25,432 nucleotides of DNA, from positions 1-25,432 of IMG/VR virus record IMGVR_UViG_3300031565_000328; one strand, written 5' to 3'. The notes under the pieces were generated by a model, which made no database searches, was not told the DNA's origin, and saw only the letters and a program-made list of their open reading frames with translations. Positions 1 to 5,375 of this stretch are shown here, piece by piece. Both the position numbers and the translations under genes were made by a program. Within the stretch, counting starts at the first letter, position 1. The number at the start of each line of letters is the position of its first letter. Source of the stretch: a virus.

Positions 1-646
1 GCCCTCGTTCTTATTCCTTGAAAACGTGCCTGCCATCACAAGCCGTGGGGGATTACGCGTCGTTAGAGAAATTGCCGAAATGGGGTATGACTGTAGGTGG
101 TGTTGCATATCCGCTGCTTCCGTTGGCGCACTGCATAAGAGAGAACGGTGGTTCTTGCTTGCCCACTCCCACGACGATGGATTCCCTGCCGCCTCGATCC
201 GAAGAAGCAATGAAGAAACACTTCGAGAAGCACAGACCTGGCAGAAAAGCTCCGAGCAATCTCAGGGAGTGGATTCATCCACAGATGTGGCCAACTCCAA
301 CAGCAAGAGATGCAACACGGAACAAGGGGGGCAGCCCATCAGATTGCAATCGACATACGCCGAATCTTCCGACAGCTATATTGAAAATGGTGGCGACTCC
401 AACAGCCAGCCAAGCCAACAAACCTATCAGGACTCCCAGCCCCAGTCGTCAGAAGGGGGAACACGGAGAGGACATACCGGACAGCATTGGCCGTTTGAAT
501 CCAGAGAACATTGGCAAGAGATTGTGTCCTCTATGGGTAAGTGTTCTGATGGGATATCCGACCACGTGGCTAGACTTAGATGCCTCGGTAATGCAGTGGT
601 TGCTAGACAAGCGAAAGAAGCGTTCAAAATCTTAATGGGACTATGA
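1..646 (+). CDS. C5-cytosine DNA methyltransferase, C-terminal part (5' end outside window)
   Basis: This frame transfers a methyl group to C5 of cytosine in DNA, probably protecting phage DNA from host restriction. It is open from the first base, so the true start and motifs I-IV are upstream. The first visible residues read PSFLFLENVPAITSRG, the ENV motif (motif VI, catalytic Glu). Next come GYDCRWCCISAASVGALHKRERWFLLA, which holds motif VIII (RERxxLLA), then a Ser/Asn/Gln-rich stretch where the target-recognition domain lies, then RLRCLGNAVVARQ (motif X; the usual GNAVVP has Ala for Pro). An internal GTG at 26 is not the real start because the ENV motif precedes it. The stop overlaps the next start (ATGA). 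Nearly all of this DNA is also open in a second frame with its own conserved-looking motifs. Family assignment is firm; the specificity cannot be read. Confidence 0.9.
   Translation, partial: PSFLFLENVPAITSRGGLRVVREIAEMGYDCRWCCISAASVGALHKRERWFLLAHSHDDGFPAASIRRSNEETLREAQTWQKSSEQSQGVDSSTDVANSNSKRCNTEQGGQPIRLQSTYAESSDSYIENGGDSNSQPSQQTYQDSQPQSSEGGTRRGHTGQHWPFESREHWQEIVSSMGKCSDGISDHVARLRCLGNAVVARQAKEAFKILMGL
18..635 (+). CDS. Overlapping ORF of the 'PKWGM/WPTPTARD/LMGYP' type inside the methyltransferase
   Basis: A 205-codon frame lies within the methyltransferase gene, shifted by one base. Its product has recurring motifs I recognise from phage hypothetical proteins: LPKWGM near residue 20, two LPTPT/WPTPTARD segments near residues 48 and 91, a Lys/Arg-rich NLREW segment between them, and a C-terminal LNP...WVSVLMGYPTTWLDL. 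The same bases that give WPTPTA here give ANSNS in the methyltransferase frame, and LMGYPTTWLDL is the shifted reading of the methyltransferase DGISDHVARL. The frame is open back to the window start, so TTG 18 is a nominal start; ATG 87 would remove the PKWGM motif. No function is known to me. It may be a genuine dual-coding gene or a systematic by-product of methyltransferase codons; I cannot decide without comparative data. Confidence 0.45.
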   Translation: MKTCLPSQAVGDYASLEKLPKWGMTVGGVAYPLLPLAHCIRENGGSCLPTPTTMDSLPPRSEEAMKKHFEKHRPGRKAPSNLREWIHPQMWPTPTARDATRNKGGSPSDCNRHTPNLPTAILKMVATPTASQANKPIRTPSPSRQKGEHGEDIPDSIGRLNPENIGKRLCPLWVSVLMGYPTTWLDLDASVMQWLLDKRKKRSKS

Positions 647-1140
647 GAAAGATCATAGCGTTAGCCAGTTGGTGGCTATCGAGCGGTAAATATTGTCTCA
701 TATTGGGATGGAAAGACGCTGTATTAGATCCACCAGTTTCTGGGCAAATGGTATTGCTTAGAACACCCTGGAAATCTACTAAAAGCGAATATGCGATTTA
801 CACTAGAACGCCGGATATACTACAGTTTGATCCTCATGCGCCTGAATCGGAAAAAAGAAACTGGGACACTTTTGAGTTTGCGAACGGAAGCTATGTGATA
901 GCTCAAGGAAAATATTGGAAACCACTTGAGTGGTTATCACGAGGTGCGGTGATCATTGGTTTCCTCGTTGTGTGTGCTTTGTTCGGCGTATTTTGTTTTT
1001 ACCTCTATGTGATTTGTCAAGATGAGCAATATCTTAAGTCAACGGTCGAAACAGCGATCAGATACGCGATCGTGGCACTTGTGATTCCCGGGATAAATGC
1101 AGTATGGACTCGCAGAAAAAAGAAACTGGGACACTTTTGA
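643..1140 (+). CDS. Hypothetical small membrane protein
   Basis: A 165-residue protein of unknown function whose ATG overlaps the methyltransferase stop (ATGA), suggesting translational coupling. The first ~95 residues are soluble and aromatic-rich. Residues ~100-125 (GAVIIGFLVVCALFGVFCFY) form a clear membrane segment and residues ~140-156 a second, weaker one (AIVALVIPGINAVW), followed by a basic tail RRKKK. The basic tail and stop codon lie inside the second copy of a 77-bp direct repeat whose first copy encodes an internal part of the same protein (NWDTFEFANGSYVIAQGKYW) in another frame. The C-terminus may therefore have been rewritten by the duplication, and the ancestral protein may have ended differently. 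No family recognised. Confidence 0.6.
   Translation: MRKIIALASWWLSSGKYCLILGWKDAVLDPPVSGQMVLLRTPWKSTKSEYAIYTRTPDILQFDPHAPESEKRNWDTFEFANGSYVIAQGKYWKPLEWLSRGAVIIGFLVVCALFGVFCFYLYVICQDEQYLKSTVETAIRYAIVALVIPGINAVWTRRKKKLGHF
850..926 (+). repeat. 77-bp perfect direct repeat, copy 1
   Basis: Identical, base for base, to 1115-1191. This copy lies inside the membrane-protein gene and encodes part of its soluble domain. The two copies start 265 bp apart. Flanks differ immediately outside the 77 bp. Confidence 0.95.
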
Positions 1141-1191
1141 GTTTGCGAACGGAAGCTATGTGATAGCTCAAGGAAAATATTGGAAACCACT
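1115..1191 (+). repeat. 77-bp perfect direct repeat, copy 2
   Basis: Second copy of the repeat at 850-926. Here it is read in a different frame, supplies the stop codon of the upstream membrane-protein gene (1138-1140), and carries an AAGGA ribosome-binding site (1170-1174) just before the start of the ParB/methyltransferase gene. It probably arose by duplication when the downstream gene was joined, or by a recombination event; an assembly artefact is possible. Confidence 0.95.
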
Positions 1192-2454
1192 ATGATTAAC
1201 TGGCACTTAGAAAAGCGTAAGATCAAAGATCTCAAGCCGCACGCAAAGAACCCTCGCCGCTTGTCTAAGCACGACGCTGAGCATCTACAGAAGAGCCTGG
1301 AGAAGTTCGGGATCATCGACAAGCCTTGCATAACGACTGACGGTAAGATCATAGGAGGCCATCAACGCCTCTCGATTCTAAAGAAGCTTGGCCACAAAGA
1401 GATTGAGTGCTATGTGCCCGATCGAGAGCTAGAGCAGACAGATATTGATGAGCTGAACATCCGCTTGAACAGAGCGACCGGAGAGTTTGACTTCGATATT
1501 CTAGCAAACCAGTGGAATGTAGAAGATCTGATTGACTGGGGCTTTACCGAAGAAGAGCTGTGCATGAACATAGCTGAAGAGATCGATCCAGTAGAAGAAG
1601 ATAACGAGACACTCGAACCAAGCAAAGATGAAGATGCTATTACTAAATTGGGAGACGTGTATCAGTTGGGTGATCATAGGCTTGTATGTGGTGATTCAAC
1701 TAATGGCGATACGGTCAATCTATGTCTCCAAGAAGAAACGCCCATACTGATGGTCACTGATCCTCCCTATGGCGTTAGCTATGATCCGAATTGGAGAGAT
1801 CCAAAAAACATAGGAATAGGAACGGATGGAATAAGGGTCGGTGTAAAAGCAAAAGGAAAGGTGCTAAATGACTCCCAAGTCAATTGGGCTTTAGCGTGGC
1901 ATCTTTTCCCTGGCTCTGTGGCTTATGTATGGCACGATGGTAGGGCGGCTTCAGTAGTACAGAGAAGCCTTGAAGAAGCTGAGTATGAGATGAAAAGCCA
2001 GATCATCTGGGCTAAGCAGCATTTTGCTCTCTCTCGTGGCGATTATCACTGGCAGCATGAACCCTGCTGGTATGCCGTCAAGAAAGGTCATTCTCATAAC
2101 TGGCAAGGAAGCCGCAAAGAATCCACAGTCTGGGAGATATCAAATCTCAATGCTTTTGGATGTAAAGGAAAAGATGCTGATGAACGCACGGCACATTCAA
2201 CTCAGAAGCCTCTCGAATGTATGGCTCGTCCGATGCGTAACAATAGCGCGGAAGGTGAGGGAGTTTATGATCCGTTTTTGGGGTCAGGTACTACTTTACT
2301 GGCCGCCGAACAGCTCAACCGAAAATGTTTTGGAATCGAGCTAAGTCCTGCTTATGTGGATATCATCATCAAGCGCTGGATTAAGTACCGACAAAAAGCT
2401 GGAAAGGATACTCTTGTGAAAAAGAACGGTGAAGTAACTAAGGAGTTTGATTAA
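1180..2454 (+). CDS. ParB-like/DNA methyltransferase fusion (beta-class, DPPY)
   Basis: A two-domain DNA-modification protein of 424 residues. Residues ~5-105 form a ParB/Srx-like nuclease-fold domain with the hallmark KIIGGHQRL near residue 58. Residues ~160-410 form a methyltransferase: DPPYG at ~194 (catalytic loop, typical of N6-adenine enzymes) precedes DPFLGSGTT at ~363 (S-adenosylmethionine-binding loop), the order seen in beta-class enzymes. HSTQKPLE before the latter is also typical. The likely role is methylation of phage DNA; no cognate restriction enzyme is nearby. TTG 1180 has AAGGA at good spacing (5 nt); ATG 1192 in the same frame is the alternative start and lies 17 nt from that site. 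The stop overlaps the TerS start (TAATG). In phages such fusions often sit just before terminase genes, as here. Confidence 0.9.
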   Translation: METTMINWHLEKRKIKDLKPHAKNPRRLSKHDAEHLQKSLEKFGIIDKPCITTDGKIIGGHQRLSILKKLGHKEIECYVPDRELEQTDIDELNIRLNRATGEFDFDILANQWNVEDLIDWGFTEEELCMNIAEEIDPVEEDNETLEPSKDEDAITKLGDVYQLGDHRLVCGDSTNGDTVNLCLQEETPILMVTDPPYGVSYDPNWRDPKNIGIGTDGIRVGVKAKGKVLNDSQVNWALAWHLFPGSVAYVWHDGRAASVVQRSLEEAEYEMKSQIIWAKQHFALSRGDYHWQHEPCWYAVKKGHSHNWQGSRKESTVWEISNLNAFGCKGKDADERTAHSTQKPLECMARPMRNNSAEGEGVYDPFLGSGTTLLAAEQLNRKCFGIELSPAYVDIIIKRWIKYRQKAGKDTLVKKNGEVTKEFD

Positions 2455-2843
2455 TGGGTACACCTGGAGTTCCTTGGAAAATGGCCAAGTCTAGGATTCT
2501 TGAGGTAATTAAAAAGAAAAAAGGTGTTGTAGCTCAAATATGCAAAGAACTAGATATCGCCTTTGAAACTTACGTTAAGCATATTAAAAACAAAGAAGAG
2601 TTTAAAGAAGCTATCGATAATGCGCGTAACGACTACGACACTACGATAGCAGATATGGCAGAGAATGCCTTGATGAGAGGACTGCAAGATGAAGATCCGA
2701 ATGCCTATCTTAAATCAGCAATGTACGTCCTGAACAACAAAGGCAGGGATCGTGGGTACAATCATCCCGAAGCGCAAAAGCAAGTCTTTACCCTCGTCGA
2801 AGTCAAAGAAAAGCTTAAAGACGGAAAGCTCGTACAATCTTGA
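2454..2843 (+). CDS. terS: Terminase small subunit
   Basis: A 129-residue protein in the position expected of the DNA-recognition subunit of the packaging motor, directly before TerL. Residues ~13-50 (KSRILEVIKKKKGVVAQICKELDI and following) resemble a helix-turn-helix. The central and C-terminal parts (MAENALMRGLQDEDPNAYLK, then AMYVLNNKGRDRGY) match the usual small-terminase pattern of a helical oligomerisation core followed by a K/R-G-rich end. The start ATG overlaps the methyltransferase stop. The gene overlaps the TerL frame by 92 bases. It would bind the packaging initiation site and load TerL; that part is inferred from family and position. Confidence 0.8.
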   Translation: MGTPGVPWKMAKSRILEVIKKKKGVVAQICKELDIAFETYVKHIKNKEEFKEAIDNARNDYDTTIADMAENALMRGLQDEDPNAYLKSAMYVLNNKGRDRGYNHPEAQKQVFTLVEVKEKLKDGKLVQS

Positions 2844-5325
2844 CTGCAAGGAATGGCGACTCAATCATCTCTATCGCATCATCGACAAGCAGGGGAACTC
2901 GATACGCTTTCAGCTCAATGCTGTTCAGACGATAGTCCTTCATAACATGCACAATCGCAATCTGATTTTGAAGGCTAGACAGCTCGGCATGAGTACGTTC
3001 GCAGTTTTGTATCTAGTCGATGAGGCAATCTTCGAGCGCAACATCTCTTGCGGTATCGTCTCGTACTCTTTAGAACACGCGCAGCACATCTATAAGAGGA
3101 TCATTGGACACGCTCTAGATACTTTCCTTCCTGAACTTGCTGGCTATCTAGGCATACAACAGCACTCAGCTAGAGAGATTACATTTAGCAATGGCTCGTT
3201 TCTCCGAGTTGACACTACTTTACGCGGTGGTGCTTATCAGCTAGTCCTAGTGTCGGAGTATGGCAAGACATGCGCGCGCAATCCGCTGAAAGCTGAAGAG
3301 GTAGTCACTGGTACGCTGCAATCTATACCAGCGTCGGGGCGTGTGATAATAGAGAGTACTGGTGAAGGCAATACTGGCTTCTATGCAGATATGATCAATC
3401 AGGCAGTCCTTGAATCAGGAAATAAGCTCACAGCCCTCGACTACAAGCTATTCTTTTTTCCCTGGTACTCTGAGTCAACGTACGTTCTTCAAGATGAAGT
3501 TAGCTACTCAGTGGATCTCACCGACTATTTTAACAAGTTAGAGAAAGATGCTGGTGTAAGGATTACGCAGCATCAACGCAACTGGTACGCTCTACAGGCA
3601 AAGATGCTCGGCGACAAGATGAAGCAGGAGTTTCCGTCTACGGTAGCCGAGGCGTTTGCCAGCTCCTCTGATGCTTACTACTTCCAAGCGCTCATTGAAG
3701 AAGCCTATGCCGACAGCCGCTGCTTAGCGATCTCACCTTACGATCCTCTACAGCCTGTCTATGTGGCAATGGATATCGGTGTCAATGATCTCACTGTCCT
3801 CGTTTTCATTCAGTGTGTGCATGGAGAGATTCGGGTCGTCGATTTCTATGCAGATTCGGGCAAAGGGGTAGAGTTCTATTGTCACTTTTTGCAACAGGAA
3901 AAACGGTTCTTGTATCATACAATTTTCCTCCCTCACGACGCTAGGAAGCGCGACGGTATAGTAGTAGACAATACATATGAGAGAGAGTTTCGTAAGCTTT
4001 TTTCTCACACCGAGACTAAGTTTGTCGTGCTCAAGCAAACCGACAAACAGATCCTGATCTCTAACGCTAAAATAAAACTCAGCCGATGCGTATTCTACCT
4101 CACTAAGACGAAGACTTTGCTTGAGTATCTCGGAAAGTATCGTAAGAAGTGGAGTGAGATGTACGGTCGCTACGAAGACTCCCCCTATCACGATATCAGC
4201 TGCTTCATAGGGGAAACGCTTGTCGAAACAGAGCATGGACTTAAGCGAATTGATAAGATAGTGGTAGGAGATAGAGTCTTAACTCCCACGGGATACAGAT
4301 ATGTTCGTAACGTTTTCCAGTACAAAACAAAAAGTCTGCTAAAAATAAAGTCTGATTCAGCCGATCTAATTTGCACTTCCCATCACAAAATTTTCAGCAA
4401 CAAAGGAATTGTAACCGCCGATTCTTTGCGTTATAATGATCAAATGATCACGCAAGAGGAGTGTGAAGATTGGGATCGGAGTTTATACCGTGGAAAGGCG
4501 AGAGAGTTAGGGTTCAAGGACTTTTTCTTATCAATGAGCCAGGAACAAAGATCTATTTTAATGGCTACAGCTACGCCAAGAATCAATTCGGATATTGGCG
4601 TGGAGGATCATCAATACCAAACAGCGGAGGATCATTGCATAGAGCTGTGTGGATCTATCACAAGGGAAAAATCCCTCCCAAATATGATATCCACCATTTG
4701 GATGATGATAAATCGAACAATGTTATCGACAACCTGGAACTTATCACCCACAGCGACCACATGTCCATGCACATGTCTACAGAAGAAAGAAGGTTTCTTT
4801 CAAGAAAAACAATATCTAAAGCTATCGCAGCCGCTCCGAAGTGGCACGCATCACCCGAAGGGATTGAGTGGCATAGAATCCACGGAAAGCATGCCTTTGC
4901 TCAAAAGCCGCTGCTGGAAAAGACTTGTAAGATTTGCTCGAAAACTTACCTTTCTCCTTGGAAAAACTCCACAATGTGTTCAAACGCATGCCGCGCTCAA
5001 TATAGAAGAAATACTGGAAAAGATACCGAAAAGCGTAAATGCCATATCTGCCATGAAGAATTTGAGTGTTTCAAATATAGCAAGCAAAGGAACTGTTCTA
5101 GGAGTTGCGGAGTTATATTCGGACATAGAAATAGAAGTGTATGATTTAGAAGTAGAAATCGATCATTGTTATTTTGCTAATGGAATTTTAGTAAGCAACT
5201 CTCATTATGCAGACGCTTTTCAATATGCCATGCAAGCCGTAACGCACATCGAAACAGTCAGCAGCATGAAAGGCGCTCTTGAGAAGCACAAAGCTGTAGT
5301 TGAGAAGAGGCGATTTCAAATATAG
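2752..5325 (+). CDS. terL: Terminase large subunit interrupted by an intein
   Basis: ATP-driven DNA packaging motor and headful nuclease. The N-terminal ATPase has a Walker A-like ILKARQLGMST (residues ~72-82) and Walker B LVLVSEYGK (E169), followed by the family pattern NPLKAEEVVTGT...IESTGEGNTGFY. The nuclease domain begins at AMDIG (D341). Residues 484-816 are an intein, inserted just before HYADAF, which carries the last metal-binding Asp (D821). The mature protein would be about 524 residues, normal for the family. The only start codon before the conserved region in this frame is GTG 2752, deep inside TerS, so the true start is uncertain; the next ATG (2947) would lose the adenine-binding region. 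The frame stays open through an HNH gene nested in another frame. Confidence 0.93.
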   Translation: MGTIIPKRKSKSLPSSKSKKSLKTESSYNLDCKEWRLNHLYRIIDKQGNSIRFQLNAVQTIVLHNMHNRNLILKARQLGMSTFAVLYLVDEAIFERNISCGIVSYSLEHAQHIYKRIIGHALDTFLPELAGYLGIQQHSAREITFSNGSFLRVDTTLRGGAYQLVLVSEYGKTCARNPLKAEEVVTGTLQSIPASGRVIIESTGEGNTGFYADMINQAVLESGNKLTALDYKLFFFPWYSESTYVLQDEVSYSVDLTDYFNKLEKDAGVRITQHQRNWYALQAKMLGDKMKQEFPSTVAEAFASSSDAYYFQALIEEAYADSRCLAISPYDPLQPVYVAMDIGVNDLTVLVFIQCVHGEIRVVDFYADSGKGVEFYCHFLQQEKRFLYHTIFLPHDARKRDGIVVDNTYEREFRKLFSHTETKFVVLKQTDKQILISNAKIKLSRCVFYLTKTKTLLEYLGKYRKKWSEMYGRYEDSPYHDISCFIGETLVETEHGLKRIDKIVVGDRVLTPTGYRYVRNVFQYKTKSLLKIKSDSADLICTSHHKIFSNKGIVTADSLRYNDQMITQEECEDWDRSLYRGKARELGFKDFFLSMSQEQRSILMATATPRINSDIGVEDHQYQTAEDHCIELCGSITREKSLPNMISTIWMMINRTMLSTTWNLSPTATTCPCTCLQKKEGFFQEKQYLKLSQPLRSGTHHPKGLSGIESTESMPLLKSRCWKRLVRFARKLTFLLGKTPQCVQTHAALNIEEILEKIPKSVNAISAMKNLSVSNIASKGTVLGVAELYSDIEIEVYDLEVEIDHCYFANGILVSNSHYADAFQYAMQAVTHIETVSSMKGALEKHKAVVEKRRFQI
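4201..5199 (+). other. Intein in TerL (mini-intein splicing blocks; HEN out of frame)
   Basis: A 333-residue protein-splicing element. Block A begins with Cys1 (CFIGETLVETEHGLKRIDKI, then VGDRVLT). Block B has CTSHHKIFS with the TxxH motif. Blocks F/G are VYDLEVEIDHCYFANGILVSN, ending in the splice Asn; the next extein residue is Ser. The penultimate residue is Ser instead of the usual His, which some functional inteins tolerate. Insertion is between YHDIS and SHYADAF in the terminase nuclease motif, a conserved site of the kind inteins favour. Between blocks B and F the intein frame encodes ~220 residues with no recognisable domain; the endonuclease is encoded in a different frame of the same DNA. 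Confidence 0.92.
4470..5144 (+). CDS. HNH homing endonuclease nested out of frame in the TerL intein
   Basis: A 224-residue endonuclease that would cut intein-less terminase genes to spread the intein. Residues ~28-45 form an N-terminal strand region and residues 57-101 the HNH core: LHRAV, then IHHLDDDKSNNVIDNLELIT with HH at 75-76, N84/N88 and distal H97 and H101. Two C-terminal zinc fingers follow (C153/C156/C170/C174 and C191/C194/C209/C213). It is not in the intein frame. A stop (TGA 4464-4466) directly precedes the frame, so in-frame fusion is excluded without a frameshift. TTG 4470 is the first start and has AGAGGAG (4455-4461) 8 nt upstream, so independent internal translation is likely. 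Its stop (5142-5144) falls inside intein block F. Confidence 0.85.
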   Translation: MGSEFIPWKGERVRVQGLFLINEPGTKIYFNGYSYAKNQFGYWRGGSSIPNSGGSLHRAVWIYHKGKIPPKYDIHHLDDDKSNNVIDNLELITHSDHMSMHMSTEERRFLSRKTISKAIAAAPKWHASPEGIEWHRIHGKHAFAQKPLLEKTCKICSKTYLSPWKNSTMCSNACRAQYRRNTGKDTEKRKCHICHEEFECFKYSKQRNCSRSCGVIFGHRNRSV

Positions 5326-5375
5326 GTATTAAAATATTTACTGAGCATAATGCAGTCTTTTCATAAGATGGCTAC

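Noticed and set aside
1017-1352. Minus-strand 111-codon frame across the direct repeat
   Set aside because: It overlaps two better-supported + strand genes and has no family motifs.
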